A stretch of DNA of 64,000 nucleotides from JBGTFE01 sp041747435 (GCA_041747435.1 JBGTFE010000089.1:1-64000); one strand, 5' to 3'. Positions 42,533 through 51,016 are shown, counted from the first letter of the stretch. Program-made: numbers and translations. Notes: generated by a model from the letters alone, not told the origin.

Positions 42533-44554
42533 TTAACCGCCGACGTGAACATTCGGTCTTCTTTCGGGATCGGGCTCGGCTTGGCGCAGAATTTCGCGCG
42601 TTACGGGCGCGGTATCGCCTTCGCCGAACAAAATATAGCGCAGCAAATACATCAGCGGATTTCCTTCGCTCCAACCAAAATAAACGTGCGGAATTTTTCC
42701 GGTCGTATCGCGTAAATAAAGCAGAAAACCAGCGATCGCGTTCGGCACCGCCGACGCATCCGTGCGCAGGACCTTGTAACCGGCGATCTCGACGCCCCGA
42801 ATTTTGAGTTTTCCTTTGAATTCGGACGCGTCGCTCAAATCTATTTCATAAAAAACGATCGGATCAGCCGAAGGAATGTGATTGTCGGTGCGTTTTTCGT
42901 GCTCGTTGAAACGATATTCCGCCATATCGCCTTTTTCGCGGCGGTTGGTCACAATTCGAATTTCGCCTTCTTCCGCCATTTCGTCGATAAATTGCTTTGC
43001 TCTTTCATCAAGAACTATCTGATCGATTCGAATTTCGGTCGAGCGCAGCGCGCGGGAAATAAACGATGTAGCAATAATCGCCAGAATAAAAGACGAAGCG
43101 ATCTTAATACCGGTTGGCTGCTCGATCATATTAACGATCGTCGTGTACGTAAAAATGAGCGTAATAGTTAAAAAGCCGATCCATTTTTTTTCAGATTTTT
43201 TCCACGCGGAGATCGTTACGGCGAGCGCCGCTGACGTCATCAGCATCAGCACGCCGGTCGCATATGCTCCGCCTTGCGCGCTGACGTCGGCTTGAAATAT
43301 TATTGTCACCAAAAAGCAGATCGCGGTGAAAACCAGAACCAGCGGACGAGTCGCTCGCGCCCAGTCAGGCGCCATTCCGTAACGCGGTAAATAACGCGGC
43401 ACGATGTTTAAGAGTCCAGCCAGCGCAGACGCGCCTGCAAACCAGAGGATCGTGATCGTTGAAATATCGTAAATCGTTCCAAAACCGGCTCCGATCATTG
43501 TGTGCGCCAGATATGAGATCGCGCGCCCGTTTGCTTCGCCGCCTTCCACGAATTTTTCAGCCGGGATGAGCATGGACGTGATGATGCTACTGCCGATCAG
43601 CATAAAGCTCATAATGACGGCGGCGCCGGTCAGCAGTTTTTTACCATTGCGGATGCGTTGGCTCAAATGTCTTTCCATCTCGTCAGAGACCGGAGCTTCA
43701 GACAAATGCGCGGAGAGGTGAATCATCTTCCTTTTGTCTCCGTTCGGCAGATCGGTATCACTTTTGATAAGCGGCATCACCACGACGCCGGTTTCAAATC
43801 CGGAGAGTCCGAGCGCAAGTTTTGGAAACAGGAGCAGCGCGCCGACAATTAACCACGTGATGCTCCCGCTGACGTCGGGATGCCGCCAGATCGCTTCCTG
43901 CCAGTTCGCCAAAACTTCTGGCTGAACCGCAAAGATCTGGTGAAAACCAACAGCGATCGTGACGATATTGAGCGACAGATAAAGAACGACAATTCCTACG
44001 GCTAAGCCGATGGCTTCATTAAATCCTTTGAGAAAAACCGCACCCAAAAGGCTGATCAAGATCAGCGTTATGATTATTTTGTGATTAAGAAACTGGAGAT
44101 TATGTTCGACGTACGGATTTTCAATGATATGAGCTGTCGCGTCCGCCGCCGATAGCGTGATCGTAATAATAAAACTCGTCGCGACAAATCCGAGCAAAAT
44201 AAGCACGAACATTTTGCCTTTCCACCGCGAGAGCAGGTTTTCGAGCATCGAGATCGAACCGTCGCCGTGAGGACTTTCTTCCGCAACGCGGCGATACATC
44301 GGAAGAGCGCCAAAAAGGGTTAAAAGAACCAAGACGAATGTAGCGATCGGAGACAATGCTCCGGCGGCGAGAAACGCGATGCCGGGTTGATAACCGAGTG
44401 TGGAAAAATAATCGACTCCGGTGAGACACATTACCTTCCACCAGGAATGCTGCGGATGTTTACCGGCTTTTTCGTGAGGCGCTTCAATTTTTTCGACTCC
44501 CTGGTAAAGCCAGCGTCTGAACCAGCCTCGCCCGGAATCCTTGTTTTCTTCCAT
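42533..44554 (-). CDS. APC-superfamily permease under c-di-AMP riboswitch control
   Basis: A 673-residue membrane protein: about twelve transmembrane segments of the amino acid-polyamine-cation type (roughly residues 40-490) and a soluble C-terminal region of about 180 residues that includes FYEIDLSDASEFKGK and FGWSEGNPLMYLL. The membrane part contains MCLTGVDYFSTLGYQPGIAF and GALPMYRRVAEESPHGDGS, typical of a family found in acidobacteria and relatives with unassigned substrate. The start at ATG 44554 is used because the longer frame begins inside the terminator stem. The leader carries a ydaO-type c-di-AMP riboswitch. Genes controlled by this switch mostly concern potassium, osmolytes or cell wall, so a K+ or osmolyte substrate is likely by inference. 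Confidence 0.82.
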   Translation of the reverse strand: MEENKDSGRGWFRRWLYQGVEKIEAPHEKAGKHPQHSWWKVMCLTGVDYFSTLGYQPGIAFLAAGALSPIATFVLVLLTLFGALPMYRRVAEESPHGDGSISMLENLLSRWKGKMFVLILLGFVATSFIITITLSAADATAHIIENPYVEHNLQFLNHKIIITLILISLLGAVFLKGFNEAIGLAVGIVVLYLSLNIVTIAVGFHQIFAVQPEVLANWQEAIWRHPDVSGSITWLIVGALLLFPKLALGLSGFETGVVVMPLIKSDTDLPNGDKRKMIHLSAHLSEAPVSDEMERHLSQRIRNGKKLLTGAAVIMSFMLIGSSIITSMLIPAEKFVEGGEANGRAISYLAHTMIGAGFGTIYDISTITILWFAGASALAGLLNIVPRYLPRYGMAPDWARATRPLVLVFTAICFLVTIIFQADVSAQGGAYATGVLMLMTSAALAVTISAWKKSEKKWIGFLTITLIFTYTTIVNMIEQPTGIKIASSFILAIIATSFISRALRSTEIRIDQIVLDERAKQFIDEMAEEGEIRIVTNRREKGDMAEYRFNEHEKRTDNHIPSADPIVFYEIDLSDASEFKGKLKIRGVEIAGYKVLRTDASAVPNAIAGFLLYLRDTTGKIPHVYFGWSEGNPLMYLLRYILFGEGDTAPVTREILRQAEPDPERRPNVHVGG

Positions 44555-44570
44555 ACACTCTTCGTGTAAA

Positions 44571-44608
44571 TACAAAAACCACAAGCGCAAGTCATTGCAT
44601 TTGTGGTT
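44571..44608 (-). terminator. Terminator hairpin of the c-di-AMP riboswitch expression platform
   Basis: On the minus strand AACCACAAATGCAA (44595-44608) pairs with TTGCGCTTGTGGTT (44577-44590) across a 4-nt loop with two mismatched positions, and is followed by a T-rich run (TTTGTA). It lies between the riboswitch and the permease start. This is what an OFF switch needs: c-di-AMP binding should favour this terminator. Confidence 0.75.
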
Positions 44609-44639
44609 AAAATAAATCTACCGAAGCTTTTGGCTTGTG

Positions 44640-44765
44640 TTCCATTACGCTTACGTGGTTAGCTGCCGGGCTAGAACAATGGAATGTTCCACATCTTGAG
44701 AATGTTGCGCCCCTCTAATTGGTTCCCCCGCGCCGCTCGTTCCGAAAAGCAGCCTCAGCGAAAAA
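44640..44765 (-). ncRNA. c-di-AMP (ydaO/yuaA-type) riboswitch
   Basis: Read on the minus strand, the leader has the conserved ydaO landmarks in order: CGCTGAGG (44753-44760); CGGGGGAACCAATTAG; a GGGGCGCAA segment; a variable hairpin near 44668-44690; then CCGGCAGCTAACCACGTAAGCGT (44647-44669), which closely matches the consensus end CCGUCAGCUAACCUCGUAAGCG. The outer helix pairs the CGCTG and AAGCG regions. It belongs to the permease gene 100 bp downstream and is followed by an intrinsic terminator. The identification is by memory of the consensus, not by a covariance search. Confidence 0.88.
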
Positions 44766-44835
44766 AGTTATCAAGCGACAAAAATACAATTATTTGAAAG
44801 GAAATGCAAGCGAAAGGCATTTATCTTTCAATCAG

Positions 44836-46191
44836 TTAGAACTGTGTTGGTGAGAATTCGCTTCCCGTGAATATGCCGCTGCTCCACGGGTTTTCGAATG
44901 CATCGACCACAAGGCTACCGATTAAACATTCGGTAAGACCGTTTCGGTTTTTCACAAAAACACCGTATTCACCGATCGGGGTTTTGGGATCCAATTTCAC
45001 TTCGAAACTGATCACCGAAATTTCAGAACCATAGTCGAATTTTACAAATGTGCCGGGAGTAACCGAAATATTTGGAGATTCAAAAAATACTTCCATGTCG
45101 TTTGGGTCTAGATTCTTTCCGGCTAAATATATGACATAAGATTTTCCGACGTTGACGCCAACCGCGAGCGATGAGATCTGACCGTTGAAACCGAGAAATT
45201 GAAGATTCGACGCGATGGAGTCGGTTGGCAGCTTTCTAGTTAGATCCGCGGTCTTGCCGTTCCGAACACTGATCTCACCAATATTTCGACTAGAAAACGA
45301 ATTGCTGCCTTGTTCGCCGATTTTTTGAGAAAAAATAATATATTCCCCCGCGGGCAAGCCCTCGATCTTAAAACTCCCGTCAGCATTTGTCAGCACGCCC
45401 GCAACCGCTCGACCCGTCACGGCTTCCTGCGCCCAAATTTGGAAACCTTTCGCAGCTTTTCCGCCTACAAACGAAAGTCTGCCGCTTATCGTTCCGCAGC
45501 AATTTTCGTCCGCGTCGGCGGCTCCATAAAGCGCGCGAATTCCCGCAAGATCGTCAGCCGCTAATGTTCGCGGATTAAAAGCCGGCAAATTGTAAATACC
45601 GTTTTTTCCCTGATGTTCATTCATCGTCGCGCCGAATATGAACGAATGGTCGAGCCCGAGAAGATGTCCGATCTCGTGCGTCAAAACGGCTTGCAGATCA
45701 AACGTTCCGATCGAGCCGTCGGTAGAAAATTGCTGGTCTGGATTCAGAACTATGTCGGCTTCGGTGATAAAACCTTTGCGATTAAAAAATTCGCGGGTTC
45801 GCGCTGCCATTTCATACGAATCGCTTGCGAAAAACAAAAGATTTTCCGGCGTTGGCGCGATCGTTATCAGATTTATTCCGTCGCCATTTCCCGCCGGGCT
45901 CAGCGCTTGCTTGTCCGTCCAACTAAGTTGAAACTTTATGTTCGCCGCTTTTTCCCACGTTTCGAAGCTTCGCTGGATCGCACCGACGACGTCACTGTCC
46001 GGTTTAATATTCGGATTTTGCCGAGTCAAGGAATTGGAAAGCGCTATCTTGATGGTCGTATTCTTCCAGCGAAGACGCAGCGTGTTCGATTCATCGACGT
46101 ACTGTGGCGTATAAGCCATCGCCGCTGACGACGAAAGTATCAGCAAGCTCAAAATTATCTTTGATGACTTATAAAAAAAATGCACGATCAT
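44836..46191 (-). CDS. Secreted matrixin-like metalloprotease with Ig-like C-terminal domains
   Basis: A 451-residue exported protein: signal peptide (about residues 1-26, ending AMA), then an M10A/matrixin-like catalytic domain with the complete zinc motif HEIGHLLGLDH (His172, His176, His182). A following methionine is in the expected turn (ATMNEHQG). After residue 240 there is a carboxypeptidase-regulatory-like beta domain (GRLSFVGGKAAKGFQIWA, DGSFKIEGLPAGEYIIF) and an Ig/IPT-like C-terminal domain. Such modules usually bind surfaces or carbohydrates. The start overlaps the stop of the small membrane protein gene upstream (ATGA), so the two are coupled. It is probably secreted; the substrate is unknown. 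Confidence 0.88.
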   Translation of the reverse strand: MIVHFFYKSSKIILSLLILSSSAAMAYTPQYVDESNTLRLRWKNTTIKIALSNSLTRQNPNIKPDSDVVGAIQRSFETWEKAANIKFQLSWTDKQALSPAGNGDGINLITIAPTPENLLFFASDSYEMAARTREFFNRKGFITEADIVLNPDQQFSTDGSIGTFDLQAVLTHEIGHLLGLDHSFIFGATMNEHQGKNGIYNLPAFNPRTLAADDLAGIRALYGAADADENCCGTISGRLSFVGGKAAKGFQIWAQEAVTGRAVAGVLTNADGSFKIEGLPAGEYIIFSQKIGEQGSNSFSSRNIGEISVRNGKTADLTRKLPTDSIASNLQFLGFNGQISSLAVGVNVGKSYVIYLAGKNLDPNDMEVFFESPNISVTPGTFVKFDYGSEISVISFEVKLDPKTPIGEYGVFVKNRNGLTECLIGSLVVDAFENPWSSGIFTGSEFSPTQF

Positions 46192-46397
46192 TCTTTCGCG
46201 GCAAAATTCTCCGCGCCGACTTTTTCGAGGTCGGCAAACGCCACAAACAACAGCAATCCTACAAGCGCGAGAGTTGCAAGGACATAAAGGAGCGAAATCA
46301 TTTCATAACGAATCAAACCACCGATAACCACGCTGACACCAACAAGCCAAAAGAGCGCTATCGTTCGGCGACTAAATCTTTTCTGTTTTTCTGCCAT
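46188..46397 (-). CDS. Small two-helix membrane protein, function unknown
   Basis: A 69-residue protein with two predicted transmembrane helices (TIALFWLVGVSVVIGGLI and MISLLYVLATLALVGLLLF) and charged ends. It is coupled to the matrixin gene by an ATGA overlap. It may be an accessory protein or chaperone of the protease; there is no motif to decide this. Its reading frame is clear of the neighbours and has normal codon use. Confidence 0.72.
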   Translation of the reverse strand: MAEKQKRFSRRTIALFWLVGVSVVIGGLIRYEMISLLYVLATLALVGLLLFVAFADLEKVGAENFAAKE

Positions 46398-46480
46398 ATT
46401 TTCTTAATCTTTCTGTAAAAATACTATTTCTATTGATAACAAATTTTGACTCGCGAAACAATTAAAATCGGCAAATTGTT

Positions 46481-47518
46481 TTAGTCGATAACGCGAAGCG
46501 GCAACTTCGCGGAACTCTCTTCCGCATTATCGAAACCGCCGATCACCGGCGGATATTTTCGCTTTTCACGACCTTTTTGGGCGACCTCGACGATATCCAG
46601 CGCCTGTAAAACGAGATCGTCGGCTTTTTTAGCCTTGATCTTTTCGAGATCGGTTTCGATGATCTTGGTTTCGCCGCCAGAACGCCGAAATATCGTAACT
46701 TTTGTCGGATCGGCATTTTTTATCAAGCCGCCCGCGCTGTCGATCGCTCTCGTTAAAGTTATCTGCGAGCGAAACGAGATCTTTTTCGGAGCGGCAACTC
46801 CGCCGATCACATAAATTGATTGCGCTTCCAAAACTGTGATGATATCGCCGTTCAGTATCTGCGGATTCGCCTCTTTTTTTCCGCTTAGGAGGTCGCTTAT
46901 TTTGACGTTGATAAATTGTGAGCCGTTGTCCTGCGACGCAGCGCTTACAAAACGGTCGCGCGTCTCACCAGCCGGTTCGGTCGCAGCGCAGCTCAGATTT
47001 TTCGGTCGAAATATCTGAATTTCGCCGCTTGCCTGATCCGTCAAACCACCGGAAATCACTATCAACTCATTCAAAAACACGGCGCGCCGAATCTGCAGCC
47101 GCTGTGCGGTTTTTACGGCGCCCGAAATTACGGAAACGGCTCGATTCGAACGGTCGAGAATTCTTACCACGACCTTTGGCTCGCGCAATATTCTGCTGTA
47201 GGCGCGCGCAACTTCTTCGCTGATCGCCGCTTCGCTCCGGCAAAGCCCATAGATTTGATCCTCCGTAAAACTAATGCCGTCCAGAAAACCTTCGGGATTG
47301 AGCGTGCCGCGCCAATCGAATTCGATGCTTCCGACAACATCCACGTCAATCAGATCGCCAAATTGGATCAGATCCGATTCGTCAACGACCTTTTGCTCGT
47401 TTTCCGACGGCGTTTTGGATGTGTCGGTCAAAGTTGGAATTTGCGCGTACACGCCGCAATGCAAAAAGCAGACAGCAATAAAAAAATACAAAAACAAATA
47501 CGAATGTCTGATTTTCAT
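46481..47518 (-). CDS. Polysaccharide export protein (Wza-type, SLBB domains)
   Basis: A 345-residue exported protein: signal peptide (about residues 1-25), a polysaccharide-export domain (about 50-140; IQFGDLIDVDVVGS, LNPEGFLDG, VVVRILDRSNRAVSVIS), and two SLBB modules (around 130-215 and 235-320; SGAVKTAQRLQIRRA, INGDIITVLEAQSIYVIGGV). It acts in outer-membrane translocation of exopolysaccharide in the Wza family. No lipobox was evident, although a cysteine lies in the hydrophobic region. No glycosyltransferase or Wzc-like gene is adjacent, so its system is elsewhere. It is the third gene of a minus-strand run with the Zn-ribbon and membrane protein genes. Confidence 0.86.
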   Translation of the reverse strand: MKIRHSYLFLYFFIAVCFLHCGVYAQIPTLTDTSKTPSENEQKVVDESDLIQFGDLIDVDVVGSIEFDWRGTLNPEGFLDGISFTEDQIYGLCRSEAAISEEVARAYSRILREPKVVVRILDRSNRAVSVISGAVKTAQRLQIRRAVFLNELIVISGGLTDQASGEIQIFRPKNLSCAATEPAGETRDRFVSAASQDNGSQFINVKISDLLSGKKEANPQILNGDIITVLEAQSIYVIGGVAAPKKISFRSQITLTRAIDSAGGLIKNADPTKVTIFRRSGGETKIIETDLEKIKAKKADDLVLQALDIVEVAQKGREKRKYPPVIGGFDNAEESSAKLPLRVID

Positions 47519-47535
47519 TATGTCGGACGCGCCGC

Positions 47536-47832
47536 TCAGGATTTAATTCTGGTTTTTACCCTAACCCTACGTTGATTCGAGCGTTTCTTATCGGCGTGGA
47601 ATTCAGCGGTTTTTTCAGAAGTCGATTCATCAACCGTTTTCTTCGAAGATTTCCTCGGTTTTTTTACGGGCTTTGTGGAAACGGTTCCGGGAACGGCAAA
47701 CCCGGCGAATTCCCAATTGCATGCGTCGCAAAGCAAATAGTATCGAAAAATAAACTTCGACCATAAAGGCGTAGGACGATAACCTCGCCTTACTCTGCCG
47801 CTCGCGCATCTGGGACAACTCTGACTAACCAT
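47536..47832 (-). CDS. Small zinc-ribbon protein with basic tail
   Basis: A 98-residue protein with a four-cysteine zinc ribbon (CPRCASGRVRRGYRP near the N-terminus, LLCDACNWEFAGF at residues 33-45) followed by a long Lys/Arg/Ser-rich tail. The tail is probably disordered and could bind nucleic acid or the membrane surface. It is 24 bp after the preceding membrane protein gene and 17 bp before the polysaccharide export gene, so these three are likely one operon. Function unknown. Confidence 0.75.
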   Translation of the reverse strand: MVSQSCPRCASGRVRRGYRPTPLWSKFIFRYYLLCDACNWEFAGFAVPGTVSTKPVKKPRKSSKKTVDESTSEKTAEFHADKKRSNQRRVRVKTRIKS

Positions 47833-47856
47833 TTTTCAACTATCGATCTCGATAAA

Positions 47857-48798
47857 TTATCGCCTTTTTTTTTGATCCAATTCTACTATCTCGCGAAGTC
47901 GGGCGATCTCGGAATTTATTTTTTCAGCGACGACATCTTTTTCACTTCGTTGAAGATTCTCTCTCGCCAAAAAAAACAAAGCATCGCGATAGTGACTCAT
48001 CGCACGTTTGTAATTTCCCTTGAACGCCGATCTTTCGGCTTTCTCCATCCAATTCGATATTTTTATCGAAGCAATGAATTCTTTCAGCGCATCTGCGGAT
48101 TCGATCAGTTCCGTCTCTTCGGGATAAAACTGCAAAGCCGAATCCAAAACTGTCAAAGCTCTCTGCGCCTGTTCCAGTTTTTCTGATATTGTAACACGAT
48201 TTTTTGCCTCGAGCGTCAGCCCGCGCGATTCAATTTCCGCCCACGCCAAAAGATGAAATCGGTGCATCGCCTGCACCTTGTCCTTTCCGCGCCGAAGCGC
48301 CGCCAAACGCGGCGAACCCGCGCCGACCGTTTCGAGCTCGTTTTTGTTAATGCGGAGATATTCGTCGCAAATCTCGAAGACTTCAAGATGACCTTCTGAT
48401 AATTTCCCCAAGATGCGCGCCGCTTCCGATTTTTTCTCGATTTCCTTTATGATCGCCGCATTTTGCTCTATCGAGAGCTTCCTCAATGTCTGGCTTACAT
48501 TCGGATTACGCGCAATATTTTTCAGGTTTTCATCAAGCTGCTTTTGAGCCGACAAATACCTGTTCCGCGCTCTTCTCAAGATTATTTCGCGTAAAACAAC
48601 GGCGCCGATCAGCACCGCGCTCGCGCTGATCCCAGCCGGAATCCAAGGCATTTCGCCTCTGCCTTCCTGCAAAATTCCCCAGACAAGAAAGAAAAAAGCG
48701 ATCGTCACAGCAATCGCGAGAACATAATAATTCGAAGCCGGAAGCCAGAACGGACGTCGATATTTTCGAAGCTCGCGCTTAAATTCCGCGGTGGCATT
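47857..48798 (-). CDS. Membrane-anchored helical protein of unknown function
   Basis: A 313-residue protein with two hydrophobic segments near the N-terminus (YYVLAIAVTIAFFFLVWGIL and AGISASAVLIGAVVL) and a long helical cytoplasmic part with coiled-coil character (RNRYLSAQKQLDENLKN) and a TPR-like stretch (KGNYKRAMSHYRDALFF). The open frame extends to 48888, but a TTGACA/TATAAA promoter ends exactly there, so that ATG cannot be transcribed as a start. ATG 48798 or 48834 is more likely. No known domain name can be given with confidence. It heads the Zn-ribbon and polysaccharide export operon. Confidence 0.7.
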   Translation of the reverse strand, partial: NATAEFKRELRKYRRPFWLPASNYYVLAIAVTIAFFFLVWGILQEGRGEMPWIPAGISASAVLIGAVVLREIILRRARNRYLSAQKQLDENLKNIARNPNVSQTLRKLSIEQNAAIIKEIEKKSEAARILGKLSEGHLEVFEICDEYLRINKNELETVGAGSPRLAALRRGKDKVQAMHRFHLLAWAEIESRGLTLEAKNRVTISEKLEQAQRALTVLDSALQFYPEETELIESADALKEFIASIKISNWMEKAERSAFKGNYKRAMSHYRDALFFLARENLQRSEKDVVAEKINSEIARLREIVELDQKKRR

Positions 48799-48888
48799 CA
48801 TCTTATCGCGATTTGCTGAGTTTATTTTTACCATTGCCCAGGAATCATGCGCGCTTTTTCGTCGGAACAAAGCTAGCGCTAAAATCAT

Positions 48889-48920
48889 TTTATAGTTAAA
48901 TTTTCACGGCAAGTTGTCAA
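48889..48920 (-). promoter_or_regulatory. Promoter of the membrane-anchored helical protein operon
   Basis: Minus strand: -35 TTGACA (48915-48920) and -10 TATAAA (48889-48894) with a 20-bp spacer, slightly long. The -10 ends one base before the ATG at 48888, which argues that the real start codon is further downstream. Confidence 0.5.
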
Positions 48921-48953
48921 TAGTTACCGCGAGCGTAAGAAAATATCTTTTTT

Positions 48954-48962
48954 TGCTATAAT
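48954..48962 (+). promoter_or_regulatory. Extended -10 promoter of the small basic protein genes
   Basis: TGCTATAAT is a perfect extended -10 element. The ATG at 48974 is 12 bp downstream, so transcription would begin about 5 nt before it. There is no Shine-Dalgarno, consistent with leaderless or nearly leaderless translation. No -35 box is obvious. It is divergent from the promoter at 48889-48920. Confidence 0.6.
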
Positions 48963-48973
48963 TTTTCAAAACG

Positions 48974-49138
48974 ATGAAGGCGAGGAAAAAGAAAAAATCG
49001 GAGCGACCAATCTTTGAATCGATCCGAAAGCCGACTGCGCCGCCGGGACAAAAATTCGGACGCGTAAAGCCGGAAGAAAAGATCCATCCTTCGCAGAGAA
49101 AGATCAAACACAAAAAGCAGGATGATCAGAACGATTAA
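48974..49138 (+). CDS. Small basic protein (54 aa), function unknown
   Basis: A 54-residue, highly basic frame starting MKARKKKKSERPIFESIRKP and ending with a Lys/Gln/Asp tail, rich in Lys, Arg and Pro. It is positioned directly after an extended -10 element and its stop is one base before the ATG of the next small gene. It is too short for confident family recognition; nucleic acid or ribosome binding would fit the charge. Coding status is supported by the promoter and the tight spacing to the next gene. Confidence 0.6.
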   Translation: MKARKKKKSERPIFESIRKPTAPPGQKFGRVKPEEKIHPSQRKIKHKKQDDQND

Positions 49139-49139
49139 T

Positions 49140-49370
49140 ATGGGATTTTTTAAGAAATTCTACAACAAGATAGTGCATCCGAGCGTTTGGGCGCGACCGG
49201 AAATGAAAGTTACTTTTCGAGCGGAGATAATGCCCGGCAAAAACCGCGAAGAACGAACTTTTCGTATTAAATCTGTCCTTCGCAACCAGCGTGTAACGCT
49301 TCACGGTTTCGCCGGCGAGCACCGCCAAAGCGCGTTTGAACCGATAAATTTTAAAAGAGAAAATCCTTGA
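49140..49370 (+). CDS. Small basic protein (76 aa), function unknown
   Basis: A 76-residue protein beginning MGFFKKFYNKIVHPSVWARP and containing a strand-rich middle (MKVTFRAEIMPG, TFRIKSVLRNQRVTLHGF) and the basic end FKRENP. The start ATG lies one base after the stop of the preceding 54-residue gene, so the two are co-translated. No known motif. It converges with the phosphodiesterase-like gene 13 bp downstream. Confidence 0.6.
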   Translation: MGFFKKFYNKIVHPSVWARPEMKVTFRAEIMPGKNREERTFRIKSVLRNQRVTLHGFAGEHRQSAFEPINFKRENP

Positions 49371-49383
49371 AATTCGCCGCCGC

Positions 49384-50160
49384 TTACAATTCGTAAACTT
49401 TTCCAACCTCAAGAATCTGCAAATTTTCGATTCGCAGCTCTTCCAATTGGCGGACGATCGCGTCGCGATACATTGGCTTGATATTTACCACGTAAACGGG
49501 ACAAGTAAGATTCGAGATCTTTTCCAGTTCCTTTCTGAGATTTTGCGGCGTTAAATGAAACGAAACGGCTGCCAGCTCGCTGAGCTCGTTGGGAAAAGCG
49601 CATTCGACCAAAACTGCCGATAGTTTCTTCTCCTCGCTGACAACTTCCCAAAATCCGGCTGCTTCCGCCGTGTCGCTGCTAAGCGCAAACGTCGAATCGC
49701 CGTCCGAAACTACAAAACCGACGGTCGGAACCTTGTGATTCACTTCGACTGCCTTTACGCGCAAGTGCTTGACGGAAAATTCGTTTCCGGTTTCGAACGG
49801 AAAATAATTCATCACGCGTCCGTTATCGTTTTCGAGCTCGGAAAATCGCGGATAAACCGACCAGTTAAAAATGTCCCGTTCGAGAATTTCTATCACTTCC
49901 TTGGTTGCGTAAACACGGATCGGGCGGGTTAGAGTTGCAAACAAATCATCAATATAAAGCGGCAAACCGGCGATATGATCGAGATGCGCGTGAGTGAGAA
50001 TAACGTCGCGAATTTGTTCCTTTTGGATCGCCGTCGCTGCCATCGCGAGACTTCCGGCGTCGATCGCGACGAGATCGTCAACGACAAAACACGACAAATG
50101 CTGCCGCAGCGAAGCGCGTCCGTTTTCTTCAAATGTGCTCGGAAGAAGCTGCAATTTCAT
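49384..50160 (-). CDS. Metallo-beta-lactamase-fold hydrolase, class II cyclic-nucleotide phosphodiesterase-like
   Basis: A 258-residue metallohydrolase. The binuclear metal motif is THAHLDH (His57, His59, Asp61, His62) with an N-terminal LSCFVVDDLVAIDAGSL and later LSSDTAEAAGFWEVV and VVNIKPMYRDAIVRQLEEL. This pattern fits class II 3',5'-cyclic nucleotide phosphodiesterases better than generic beta-lactamase-fold proteins, but the substrate is not proven. It begins 23 bp after the SDR gene on the same strand and probably shares its transcript. Confidence 0.82.
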   Translation of the reverse strand: MKLQLLPSTFEENGRASLRQHLSCFVVDDLVAIDAGSLAMAATAIQKEQIRDVILTHAHLDHIAGLPLYIDDLFATLTRPIRVYATKEVIEILERDIFNWSVYPRFSELENDNGRVMNYFPFETGNEFSVKHLRVKAVEVNHKVPTVGFVVSDGDSTFALSSDTAEAAGFWEVVSEEKKLSAVLVECAFPNELSELAAVSFHLTPQNLRKELEKISNLTCPVYVVNIKPMYRDAIVRQLEELRIENLQILEVGKVYEL

Positions 50161-50183
50161 AAGATTGTGTCACCAGCCCGATA

Positions 50184-50942
50184 TTATCTCGCGCATGTCA
50201 AAGCGCGTCCGCCGTCGATCGAATAAGTCGCGCCGGTGATCCAGGACGCCTTTTTCGACGCCAAAAAATATATCAATTCGGCGACTTCCGTCGCATCGCC
50301 GACACGTCCCAGCGGATGAGTACTTTTCGAATGTTTCAAAAAATTCTCATATTTATCGTCTTCCATTCCACCCCGTTTATGAATGTTCGTTACCACAACG
50401 CCGGGATTTACGGCGTTGACGCGAATTTTTTTCGCGGCAAGCTCGAGCGCGGCGCAGCGTGTTAATTGATCGACCGCGGCTTTTGAAACACAATACGCCA
50501 AAACGTTCGGAAACGAACGCAATCCGGCAACGCTCGAAATATTTACTATGCTGCCTTTTGTTTGTTCAAGATGTGGTATGCATTTCTGCATAAGAAAAAA
50601 AACCGAGCGAAGGTTAATGTCCATCATCTTGTCCCAATCGTCGAGCGTCGTATCCTCGATCGAACCATTTTGGATAATGCCGGCAGAATTGACCAAAACG
50701 TCGATCCTTCCAAAAGCGTCCGCCGCATCGATAAAGATCTTTTCCGCCTGCGTTATCTCCCGAACGTCGGCAAGATGAATTTTCACCGACGCGGTGTCCG
50801 GCAATTCGTCGCGAAGCGCTGTAAGCTCTTTTTCATTCCGCCCCACCGCGACGACTTTTGAACCCTTTTTCGCAAACAGCGACGCGGTTGCCCGACCTAT
50901 CCCGCTGCTCGCGCCGGTGATAATTGCTACTTTGTCCCGCAT
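50184..50942 (-). CDS. SDR-family oxidoreductase (3-oxoacyl-ACP reductase-like)
   Basis: A 252-residue classical short-chain dehydrogenase. It has the cofactor motif TGASSGIG (9-16), NSAG (85-88), catalytic Asn110, Ser137, Tyr150 and Lys154 (ISSVAG, AYCVSKAA), and the C-terminal ITGATYSIDGG. The basic residue at 35-36 after strand 2 (VAVGRNEKEL) suggests NADP(H). Many such proteins are called FabG-like; the actual substrate cannot be read. The CSKAA variant replaces the usual ASKAA. It is followed by the phosphodiesterase-like gene. Confidence 0.86.
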   Translation of the reverse strand: MRDKVAIITGASSGIGRATASLFAKKGSKVVAVGRNEKELTALRDELPDTASVKIHLADVREITQAEKIFIDAADAFGRIDVLVNSAGIIQNGSIEDTTLDDWDKMMDINLRSVFFLMQKCIPHLEQTKGSIVNISSVAGLRSFPNVLAYCVSKAAVDQLTRCAALELAAKKIRVNAVNPGVVVTNIHKRGGMEDDKYENFLKHSKSTHPLGRVGDATEVAELIYFLASKKASWITGATYSIDGGRALTCAR

Positions 50943-51016
50943 GTTTTTCTTAAACTAGGTTGCAGTTTAGCACAAAACGCGGTGTGGAAAACATTTCCGA
51001 AATTCACTTTTTGGTT

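Noticed and set aside
48799..48888. Longer N-terminus of the membrane-anchored helical protein
   Set aside because: A -10 box ends at 48889, so the mRNA would start inside this segment.
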